Assembly: GCF_019207025.1 (NCBI RefSeq)
Contig: NZ_JAEEGC010000043.1
Location: 1 to 62,212, forward strand
Direction of reading: 5' to 3'
DNA from: Clostridium thailandense
GTDB lineage: Bacteria > Bacillota > Clostridia > Clostridiales > Clostridiaceae
DNA: 62,212 nt
Under the pieces are notes generated by a model. It made no database searches and was not told the DNA's origin. It saw only the letters and a program-made list of their open reading frames with translations. Positions 55,385 through 62,212 of this stretch are shown piece by piece; the stretch's first letter is position 1, and each line of letters opens with the position of its first letter. The translations under genes and the position numbers were made by a program.

Positions 55385-55837
55385 TCAAGTATATATACAT
55401 GCGCTTATTATGTTTCCCCTATCATTAAAAGTCAGCTCATTACAGTAATATTTCACAATTTTAAGTCCGCGTCCTCTATATTCATCACTTTCTTCAAAAT
55501 TATAATTATAGCTTTTCCAATCAAAGCCTTTTCCTTCATCCTCAACTCTAAAGGTAATTTTATCTTTTGAAAAGTCAATATTAATACGAACTGATTTAGC
55601 AATACCATTTTTATTGCCATGTTCTACTGCGTTAGCAACCAACTCATATAAGCAAGTTGAAAATTTATTGGAAACGCTCTTGCTTTCATACTTAGCTTTT
55701 ACTTCAACATGACAAATTTTTATTATACTTCCTATGGATTTAATATCAACTATTCCTTTTATTCTAATCTCATAATTTAATAGTTCTATGTCTAACCCCT
55801 TATTTAATACATTCATAATACAGGTACAGCCTTTCAA
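55385..55837 (-). CDS. RsbW/SpoIIAB-like serine kinase (anti-sigma type ATPase)
   Basis: About 150 residues of a GHKL ATPase: N-box STCLYELVANAVEHGNKN, G1 box VEDEGKGFDW and G2 YRGRGLKIVKYY. In the family it phosphorylates a STAS antagonist or binds a sigma factor. The upstream gene's TAA overlaps a TTG start (TAATTG); an ATG seven codons later is an alternative. No sigma factor gene is adjacent, so the partner may be a STAS protein controlling something else. Confidence 0.87.
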   Translation of the reverse strand: MKGCTCIMNVLNKGLDIELLNYEIRIKGIVDIKSIGSIIKICHVEVKAKYESKSVSNKFSTCLYELVANAVEHGNKNGIAKSVRINIDFSKDKITFRVEDEGKGFDWKSYNYNFEESDEYRGRGLKIVKYYCNELTFNDRGNIISACIYT

Positions 55838-56986
55838 TTATATTAGGACCTCAGCTAATATGTAGGATATGTCATCTATTATTTGACCCTTGGATTTTAC
55901 CATACTTATAAAATCTTCCAATGAATCTTCAAATAATCCTTCCTTGAAAATATACTGCTTAAATCTCTCTATGCCATAGATGCACTCCCCATCTTTCCAT
56001 TCATATATCCCATCAGTATAAAAGAGCAGCTTATCTCCAGATCTCATATAAAACTCTTTTGATGTATATTTTTCTTCTGTTAAACCATCTGTAATAAGAC
56101 ATTCTCCGTGGTCAAGACATTCGACACTCCCATCTCTCAGTAACAATGGCCTGCAATGTCCAGCATTAGAATATTTTATTCTTAAAGTATTCAGATCGAT
56201 ACTACAGATAGCCGCCGTAAGAAACTTATTCTCAAATAAGCTTTCTTCTATCACAATTTTTTTCAGTCGATTTAATATTTTTTCTGGTTCTAATAACTTA
56301 TCCACCATTATAGAATGTTTAAGATGTGCTTTTATATAAGCAGACATCATAGCCGCAGCTATTCCATGACCACAGATATCTGCAATGAAGAGAATTAATT
56401 TATTATTTAATCGATAGATGTCATATAAATCTCCTCCTACTTTTTTTGCAGGAATATATTTTGCTGAAATGCTTAAATTGTCAATTTTAGGTATTTCTTT
56501 TGGAAATAACTTTTGTTGAAAAATCCTAGCTTCTTCTAGGCTTTTTTCCATTTCTTTTTGCAACTCGTATTTTTCTGTAAGAGCTTGAAGATTCTTTATC
56601 AGTTTTTTATCTATTTCATATCTATATAGTGCCATTTCTATTACAGTATGCAGTTCCCTCATTTCGAAAGGCTTAATTATATACCCAAAAGGTTCTGTTA
56701 TCTTTGCTCTTTCTAAGGTTCCGATATCAGAATCAGAAGTAAGATATATAATGGGACTGTCAGACTCAAGTTTAATGATTCTAGCAGCATCTATCCCATC
56801 TATGTCGCCTTCTAGCATAATATCCATCAATATCAAATTAGGACAAAACTCCTTTGATTTAATAATAGCTTCAGTTCCCGAAACTGCAGTATCATAATTA
56901 TGACATCCAATTTTTTTTAAGCTTATCTGTATATATTTAGATACCAGAAGATCATCCTCTACTATTAATATTTTTGCTTTCTTCAT
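55838..56986 (-). CDS. receiver - PP2C (RsbU/SpoIIE-type) phosphatase
   Basis: A 382-residue response regulator: receiver domain (VEDDLLVSKYI, LILMDIMLEGD, FGYIIKPFEM; 1-120), coiled-coil linker, and a PP2C-type phosphatase domain with GGDLYDIYR, FIADICGHGIAAAMMSA, NAGHCRPLLL and FYTDGIYEW metal-binding motifs. It would dephosphorylate the STAS protein when phosphorylated itself, linking two-component input to partner switching. Confidence 0.93.
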   Translation of the reverse strand: MKKAKILIVEDDLLVSKYIQISLKKIGCHNYDTAVSGTEAIIKSKEFCPNLILMDIMLEGDIDGIDAARIIKLESDSPIIYLTSDSDIGTLERAKITEPFGYIIKPFEMRELHTVIEMALYRYEIDKKLIKNLQALTEKYELQKEMEKSLEEARIFQQKLFPKEIPKIDNLSISAKYIPAKKVGGDLYDIYRLNNKLILFIADICGHGIAAAMMSAYIKAHLKHSIMVDKLLEPEKILNRLKKIVIEESLFENKFLTAAICSIDLNTLRIKYSNAGHCRPLLLRDGSVECLDHGECLITDGLTEEKYTSKEFYMRSGDKLLFYTDGIYEWKDGECIYGIERFKQYIFKEGLFEDSLEDFISMVKSKGQIIDDISYILAEVLI

Positions 56987-57024
56987 TTTGTTCCCCTTCT
57001 TTTTACTGTATATGTAAGTAATTA

Positions 57025-57441
57025 TTAGAACATCGGTTTTTCGCTCTCTACTATTATCTTGAGTCTATTAAGAAATTCATTAATATTCTCATACTTTACA
57101 TCTTCGCCAACTAATACGCCTTTTGAAAAAAAATCTAATGCCCCTAACCCTAATGCCTCTAAAGCGACACTTGTATTTTCTTCAGTATGATTACTAAGCA
57201 TAACCACAGGAACAGAGCTGATTTTCATAATCTCTTTAAGTATATCTATTCCATTCATCCCTGGCATTTCTACATCCATAGTCACTATATCCGGTTTTAA
57301 GTTCTTTACTTTTTCAATGGCATCTTTGCCATTTCCTGCAGTTCCAATTGTAAAAAATTGAGGATTCCTTTCTATAATAAGACTAATACATTTTCTCATA
57401 AAGGAGGAATCATCCACAACTAAAACACCATATCTCTTCAT
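57025..57441 (-). CDS. CheB receiver domain without esterase
   Basis: A 138-residue protein that matches the first 120 or so residues of the CheB at 35048 (VLVVDDSSFMRKCISLIIE, VTMDVEMPGMNGIDILKEIM, VPVVMLSNHTEE, GALDFFSKG), then stops where the methylesterase linker begins. Catalytic residues are intact, so it may work as a phosphate-accepting competitor or sink. First gene of a three-gene operon with the PP2C and RsbW-like genes, behind the TetR-type operator. Confidence 0.88.
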   Translation of the reverse strand: MKRYGVLVVDDSSFMRKCISLIIERNPQFFTIGTAGNGKDAIEKVKNLKPDIVTMDVEMPGMNGIDILKEIMKISSVPVVMLSNHTEENTSVALEALGLGALDFFSKGVLVGEDVKYENINEFLNRLKIIVESEKPMF

Positions 57442-57554
57442 ATTTGATTTACTCCTTTCCTATAGTAAAAAATTGAGGCTTTACAAATAGTCTCAATTAT
57501 AAAATCAATATTCATAAAGAAAGTTATAATTGACGGAACGCCTCCTAAATAGGC

Positions 57555-57612
57555 GAGTAACCACTTGCTAGCTTTATATTCCAATTATACATACCACTAA
57601 TATTCTTGTCAA
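57555..57612 (-). promoter_or_regulatory. sigma-A promoter and TetR-type operator of the receiver/PP2C/kinase operon
   Basis: Minus strand: TTGACA (57607-57612), 17 bases, TATAAT (57584-57589), then AGCAAGTGGTTACTCGCC holding AAGT-GGTT-ACTC (57555-57566). Layout and operator match those at 44366-44416. The rest of the 407-base gap 57442-57848 shows nothing else recognisable. Confidence 0.82.
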
Positions 57613-57848
57613 ATAATAGAACATTTTGCTGCTATTTTTAAAAAGCTGTTTTGTAAGCTCAACTTCAAACAATACATATGTCGTTTTGCTACTTTTCGTA
57701 AATATGTGTACGAACTAAATTTTGATTGCCAACAGTTAAATCATTAGTATGACAATTATATACTAATCCACTCAAGTTCTTTTTCATAGCCTTCTTCTAA
57801 ATATTTATTGTCTTATTCATTCTTAATACCTCTATAAAATAATTATAT

Positions 57849-59330
57849 TTACAATTTTAAATCCGCCATCAATATTCCAGCTATTTCTCCAGAACTATCT
57901 TTTACTGGTACTGCCATAGCTATACAATAGTTATTTGTATCCACTGATATATATGGTTCTGATATGAATTCTTTGCCTAACACTGCTTCTTTAAAATAAG
58001 GTCTGTGTGAAAAGTTAACATAAACCTGCTGCTCTGAATAATCTAATGTAATTGCTTTCCTAAGTCCATCTTTTTGCATCAATGCTATTAACTCAAAATA
58101 TGAATATTTCTTAATCTGTTCCTTTAGAATTCCAGTACACTTTGAATATTCCATAGTTGCAAGAGCTGGAATTTTTGAAATTTCTTTTAAAGTATTTATA
58201 CCATTATTTATATATCTTTGTTTTTCATCATCTATTTTATAGTTCTTTATAAATGAAGATATGTATTTTTGTATTTCTTCATTCATACGAGTTAAATGTG
58301 ATAACTTATCAAAGGTATTTTCTGTAATTACATGCTGCTCTTCAGAAGAAGCTGATAGTTCTGCTGTTGAAACGGATATATTTTTAAAGGTATTATATAC
58401 ATCCTGAACAATTTTATCAATTTCATTTGTTCTATCCACTTCTTTTTCTATTTCTTTATCTATATCCATGAACGCATTAAAGGTTTCTTGAGTTTGTGAT
58501 TTTATCTTGTCCAAATTCTGCTTAGTAACTTTTGAAGACTGGACATATTCATTGGTAGCTTTAACTTCATTTTCTATGCTTGAAGATATATTATAAATTT
58601 CTTGTTTTATACTGTTTATGATATCTGCAATTTGCTTTGCCTGAACTGTAGAACTTTCCGCAAGTTTTCTTACTTCTTCTGCTACCACGGCAAACCCTTT
58701 CCCTGCTTCTCCAGCGCGAGCTGCTTCTATAGAAGCATTAAGTGCAAGAAGATTGGTATCAGCACTTATTTTGCTTACCTCATCTGCTATATTTTGAATT
58801 AAATAGGTTTTTTCCTCTAAGTTTTTTATCTTAATACTAGTATCCATATTGGAGCTTGCTCCTTGCTCTAATTTACGAATTAAAGTCTCAAAATCTTTAT
58901 AGCTGCTGCTAACAGTTTCCATATTTGTATATTCCATAGCTTTAATAATTTCTGATTTTTCCGCTACATGTTTAGCCGAATTAGTTATTTCATAAGAATA
59001 CTGCTTGGCTTTTTTTATTACCTCCATCTGTTCTTCCATATTTTTCGATATCCCATTGATGACCTTTAAATTTTCTTTGCTAGATACCTCTATATCTTCA
59101 GAATCTGATTTCAATTCCATGGTATAATTTATAGTTTTATCTGTCATTGTCATTATTTGAGCTATAAGCCCTCTAAATTTCATTATTAAATTATTTAAAT
59201 TAGAATTTAAACTGCTATCTGACGAATCATTATCCAATGTTTTAGTAAGATCTCCTTGAGATATACTATATATTAGGCTGTCAATTTCCTCTAAATCCTT
59301 CCTTGACCAAAATTCGAATATATTTTTCAT
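57849..59330 (-). CDS. soluble chemoreceptor with C-terminal Cache-like sensor
   Basis: A 493-residue receptor without membrane helices. The signalling tip ([19 protein letters not shown]) is at about 190-208. About residues 375-493 form a Cache-like ligand domain, with [21 protein letters not shown] and [19 protein letters not shown]. Cache domains normally lie outside the cell before the membrane helix, so this is a reversed, cytoplasmic arrangement. Transcribed singly, next to the TetR-operator operon. Confidence 0.88.
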   Translation of the reverse strand: MKNIFEFWSRKDLEEIDSLIYSISQGDLTKTLDNDSSDSSLNSNLNNLIMKFRGLIAQIMTMTDKTINYTMELKSDSEDIEVSSKENLKVINGISKNMEEQMEVIKKAKQYSYEITNSAKHVAEKSEIIKAMEYTNMETVSSSYKDFETLIRKLEQGASSNMDTSIKIKNLEEKTYLIQNIADEVSKISADTNLLALNASIEAARAGEAGKGFAVVAEEVRKLAESSTVQAKQIADIINSIKQEIYNISSSIENEVKATNEYVQSSKVTKQNLDKIKSQTQETFNAFMDIDKEIEKEVDRTNEIDKIVQDVYNTFKNISVSTAELSASSEEQHVITENTFDKLSHLTRMNEEIQKYISSFIKNYKIDDEKQRYINNGINTLKEISKIPALATMEYSKCTGILKEQIKKYSYFELIALMQKDGLRKAITLDYSEQQVYVNFSHRPYFKEAVLGKEFISEPYISVDTNNYCIAMAVPVKDSSGEIAGILMADLKL

Positions 59331-59448
59331 AACTTAATTCCTCCTATGTATATTGCTTCTACGTTTATATTATCGGATTTTAAGTTCTATTTCTATAGTT
59401 TCTAATCATAAAATGCAAAATATAGCTTTAAACTCTAAAATAAAGAAA

Positions 59449-59473
59449 GTCGTGATAACTAAATCATCACAAC
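59449..59473 (-). terminator. terminator of the corrinoid protein gene
   Basis: GTTGTGAT pairs with ATCACGAC (one G-U), followed by TTTCTTTATTTT in the minus direction. Confidence 0.75.
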
Positions 59474-59494
59474 CTCTCATTTATTTTCTACCAT

Positions 59495-60151
59495 TTATTG
59501 TATAACCTTTAGATAGCTTATTTCTTTTTTCTCTACATATATTTTTTTGCAGTATTCAACTGTTTGCTGTGCAGTTTTACATATTACATCAGCTTTTACA
59601 TACTTGCAGGTATCTTCATCTAATGGGCCTCCCCCAATTACTATCTTAGTTTCATTTCTAAGACCTGAAGCTTCAATATCCTCTATACATTTTTTTACGT
59701 TATCAAAACAATTCGTTAAGAGACAAGATATTGCCACTGCCTTAGGTTTATAATTTCTAATTGCTTCAATAAACTTTTCAGGTGGTACATCAACTCCTAG
59801 ATCAATAACTTCAAAATCGTTACCGCTCATCACAGTACTAACAATATTTTTCCCTATATCATGTATATCTCCATAAATAGTTCCTATAACAAAAATTCCA
59901 TATTTGGATGTACCAGTTGGAATTGCTGTTCCAAGTATTTCTGAAGCTTCTTTAAATATTTCTCCTGATATAATAAGTTCAGACATAAAGTATATTTTTT
60001 CTTCAAATCTTTTTCCTACGATCTCAATACCTTTTTGTAGGTAGGAAATAATATCCATTGCTGGTACATTATTATTCATAAGATTCTTTACTTCTTCAAT
60101 AACTAAATCTTCATTGAGATCAGCCATTGCTTCTATAAGTATCTTGCTCAT
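59495..60151 (-). CDS. corrinoid (B12) methyl-carrier protein, MtaC/MtmC family
   Basis: A 218-residue protein: N-terminal helical cap domain (VGKRFEEKIYFMSELIISGEIF), then the B12 fold with the lower-ligand motif GDIHDIGKNI, SCLLTNC and IVIGGGPL. It carries a methyl group between a substrate-specific methyltransferase and a corrinoid:tetrahydrofolate or thiol methyltransferase; neither partner is in the window. AAGGAGG start. Divergent from a PucR-type regulator, a frequent partner of such genes. Confidence 0.93.
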   Translation of the reverse strand: MSKILIEAMADLNEDLVIEEVKNLMNNNVPAMDIISYLQKGIEIVGKRFEEKIYFMSELIISGEIFKEASEILGTAIPTGTSKYGIFVIGTIYGDIHDIGKNIVSTVMSGNDFEVIDLGVDVPPEKFIEAIRNYKPKAVAISCLLTNCFDNVKKCIEDIEASGLRNETKIVIGGGPLDEDTCKYVKADVICKTAQQTVEYCKKIYVEKKEISYLKVIQ

Positions 60152-60381
60152 AGGTTATCCTCCTTATAATTTTATCTTATGTATATAAATTAACACAAAA
60201 AGGCATATAAAACACCCTACACAATGCTCAAATTTAAATTAAAAAGTACACATTATGTTAGGACGAGTTATTTTCATATTAAATTTTATTAGATACTTAT
60301 TAAAATTTTAGCTATTATTCCAAATTTACCTCTTTAATTATACTCATAAATAAGCTATTATTTTATATAAGGGGTGTTTAT

Positions 60382-61995
60382 ATGGAGATAAATTTAAGTA
60401 ACTTATTGGATAAAATAAATCATTATAATACTGAATTATATATTTCACAAAAGGACAATGTACCTATTAAAGGAATTAAACTTCTCGAAAAAAATCAATC
60501 TTGTTTCGAATCTGATTATTTGTATGTAGGAAAAAATCTTAATCTCCCAAGAATATTGCCTGAAGGAATTCTAATTAATATATTATGTGTTACAAGCAGT
60601 GCTTTACCCTCCAAATATAAGAAAAATCCTACGTTAAATCTAATAATATTGAATACAAACACAGATATAGTTACAGTTTTCAATGAACTCCAAGAAATCA
60701 TAATAAATCATCAGGAATTTGTCATGAATTCAGCCAAACTACTGAGTTCCCTGGTAAGCGGAAAAGGCATTGAGCATATAGTAGATACCGGATGTGAACT
60801 TCTTGGAAATCCCCTCTGCATCCTTGACTTAAGCTTTAAACTTATTGCTGCATCAAAAAATATTAAGGTGGATGATCCAATATGGATTGAACTATTAACT
60901 AAGGGGTATTGTTCTTATGAGTTCGTTTCTATGTCGAGTGCCAAAAAATTCATTGAAGTAGTTCATAAAAGCAATTCTCCTATTTTTATGAGTAAGGATA
61001 AGTTTAGAATTCCTCGTATAATATCTAATATTAAAATTGATAACAAGATAGTTGGATATCTCACAGCCTTAGAATGCGAAAGACCTTTTACTAGAAACGA
61101 TATTGATTTAATTTTTCTATTATGCAAGGTATTTTCTTCTGAAATGGAAAAAAGCAAGTTTGTTCAAAATAATAAAGGCTTAAGCTATGAACATTTTCTT
61201 GTAAATTTACTGCAAGGAGAAAAAATGGACAATAAAACTATTGAGGAAAGACTAAAGTTTCTTGACTTGCACTTTAAAAATAATTTATATGTTCTTGTAG
61301 TAAGTGTACCTAAAAACAGCTTTGTAAATATTTCACTTAATCGATTACGAGACACAATTGAATACATTCTTGTAGATAGTAAATCCATAATATACAATGA
61401 TTATATCGTTGTACTTATAAGTCGTAATAATAAAATATCTTACCATGAAAGTAGTTTGGTAAAGTTAAGAGCTTTTTTAAAGAAAAACAATATTTACGGT
61501 GGGCTTAGTCGTTGTTTTCACAACCTATCGGATATAAAATTCTACTATGATCAATCAGTAAAAGCAATTGAACTCGGAGCACGGTCAAAAATAAATAAAT
61601 TTCTTTTCTGCTATGAAGATGCAGCAGTACAGCACCTTTTGGAAATTTGCTCCTCTGAAAGTGATTTAAAGAACTTTTGTCATGCTTCAATATTTACTCT
61701 TATGGAATACGATTCCATGAATAATACTAACTACACCGAATCTCTTTATATCTATCTAATGAATGAGAAAAGCCAGCTAGAAACAGCTGATATGTTAAAT
61801 GTCTGCCGAAGCACTTTAGCTCATCGGATAGAAAAAATCCAAAAAATTATGGATATTGATCTGAGTGATGCTATTATTACATTCCGTCTTATTTTAAGTT
61901 TTATAATACTAGAATATGTTGATGATTCTAAGTTAATCGATAAGATTCTTCTAAACAAAAAATTAAATTCTAATGGAGATGTCAGCAATGAATAG
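60382..61995 (+). CDS. PucR-type transcriptional regulator
   Basis: A 537-residue regulator: N-terminal purine-catabolism-type sensor region (ILLNLLDKIN..., about 1-120), a GAF-like middle (CELLGNPLCILDLSFKLIAAS), and the C-terminal PucR helix-turn-helix with SQLETADMLNVCRSTLAHRIEKI. The start has AAGGGGTG. Divergent from the corrinoid protein across 230 bases, so it probably controls it in response to a methylated substrate (inference). Confidence 0.88.
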   Translation: MEINLSNLLDKINHYNTELYISQKDNVPIKGIKLLEKNQSCFESDYLYVGKNLNLPRILPEGILINILCVTSSALPSKYKKNPTLNLIILNTNTDIVTVFNELQEIIINHQEFVMNSAKLLSSLVSGKGIEHIVDTGCELLGNPLCILDLSFKLIAASKNIKVDDPIWIELLTKGYCSYEFVSMSSAKKFIEVVHKSNSPIFMSKDKFRIPRIISNIKIDNKIVGYLTALECERPFTRNDIDLIFLLCKVFSSEMEKSKFVQNNKGLSYEHFLVNLLQGEKMDNKTIEERLKFLDLHFKNNLYVLVVSVPKNSFVNISLNRLRDTIEYILVDSKSIIYNDYIVVLISRNNKISYHESSLVKLRAFLKKNNIYGGLSRCFHNLSDIKFYYDQSVKAIELGARSKINKFLFCYEDAAVQHLLEICSSESDLKNFCHASIFTLMEYDSMNNTNYTESLYIYLMNEKSQLETADMLNVCRSTLAHRIEKIQKIMDIDLSDAIITFRLILSFIILEYVDDSKLIDKILLNKKLNSNGDVSNE

Positions 61996-62035
61996 CTAAA
62001 AGGCTTGCAGTTTTAAAATTCAATTAGCGTTATAG

Positions 62036-62100
62036 GGTTGCACGGCCGACACTTAACTTACACTCCGGCATATGTTTCCAAGCTTCAGCACGATAAAAAC
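62036..62100. repeat. dispersed repeat, copy C (left half)
   Basis: GACACTTAACTTACACTCCGG and CATATGTTTCCAAGC match the left arm of copies A and B; the right half is replaced by unrelated sequence. Confidence 0.55.
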
Positions 62101-62105
62101 TTTTT

Positions 62106-62212
62106 GTCAATCTAAAGCTCAGTATTTTGAAAATCTAAGAATCTTTGATAAACTCGTACCTCAAACATATCAAAGACTCTAAGATTTTCTAAAATACTGA
62201 GCTAAGGTTGAC
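62106..62212. repeat. long inverted repeat at the right edge
   Basis: Arms of about 44 bases, beginning GTCAATCT..AGCTCAGTATTTT and mirrored to the last base of the window, with a 17-base loop (about 62151-62167). Four or five mismatches or bulges. It may continue past the edge and could be a terminator-like or miniature mobile element. Confidence 0.7.

Noticed and set aside
60152..60381. Possible cobalamin riboswitch before the corrinoid protein gene
   Set aside because: The 230-base gap shows no B12-box-like sequence or extended paired structure; only AT-rich promoter DNA is visible.

Overview
Low-GC, AT-rich DNA with dense Shine-Dalgarno sites, GTG/TTG starts, CWB2 cell-wall repeats and an ACT/4-hydroxybutyrate fermentation gene set point to an anaerobic Firmicute of the Clostridium group. 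Most genes lie on the minus strand. No rRNA, tRNA, CRISPR array, prophage or intact insertion sequence was seen.

Region 1 (1-14 kb) is a GABA / 4-hydroxybutyrate fermentation island. GabT makes succinate semialdehyde, 4hbD reduces it to 4-hydroxybutyrate, AbfT activates it to the CoA ester, AbfD dehydrates it to crotonyl-CoA, and an acyl-CoA dehydrogenase with EtfBA can reduce that to butyryl-CoA. Glutamate dehydrogenase (cut by the left edge) can recycle the amino group. A sigma-54 activator sits in the middle. I find good -24/-12 promoters in front of the abf operon, 4hbD, gabT and the lux-like operon of region 2. Two classes of palindromic activator sites sort them: GTTGCA-N4-TGCAAC (abf and lux-like operons) and TATTCA-N4-TGAATA (4hbD and gabT).

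Region 2 (14-18.5 kb) is a tightly coupled four-gene operon: acyl carrier protein, acyl-activating ligase, LuxE-like acyl-protein synthetase and LuxC-like acyl reductase, with no luciferase. It looks like an aldehyde-forming fatty acid reductase system co-regulated with 4-hydroxybutyrate use.

Region 3 (18.7-34 kb) is accessory: small ORFs, a broken rhs/YD-repeat gene carrying a palindromic insertion, a CWB2 surface protein, a two-component/ABC transporter cluster, a membrane chemoreceptor, a His/Tyr-rich coat-like protein, an FMN-binding-like lipoprotein and a histidine kinase relic.

Region 4 (34-59.4 kb) is a large chemosensory and partner-switching island. Operon 1 (44.4 to 34.1 kb) is tetR-cheY-cheW-cheA-giant MCP-cheR-cheB-receiver-cheX. 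Operon 2 (53.8 to 44.6 kb) is a double-headed soluble MCP, triple CheW, cheB, cheR, a P2-less cheA, an HPt-P2-STAS protein and a degenerate receiver. Further genes encode a lone HPt, a STAS protein, an XRE regulator, an RsbW-like ATPase, a receiver-PP2C phosphatase, a CheB receiver fragment and a soluble MCP with a C-terminal Cache domain. The same TetR-type operator lies behind perfect sigma-A promoters in front of operon 1 and in front of the receiver/PP2C/ATPase operon, tying chemosensory and partner-switching parts into one regulatory unit.

Region 5 (59.5-62.2 kb) has a corrinoid methyl-carrier protein divergent from a PucR-type regulator, then repeat DNA. Functions are assigned by motif recognition only; no database search was run.
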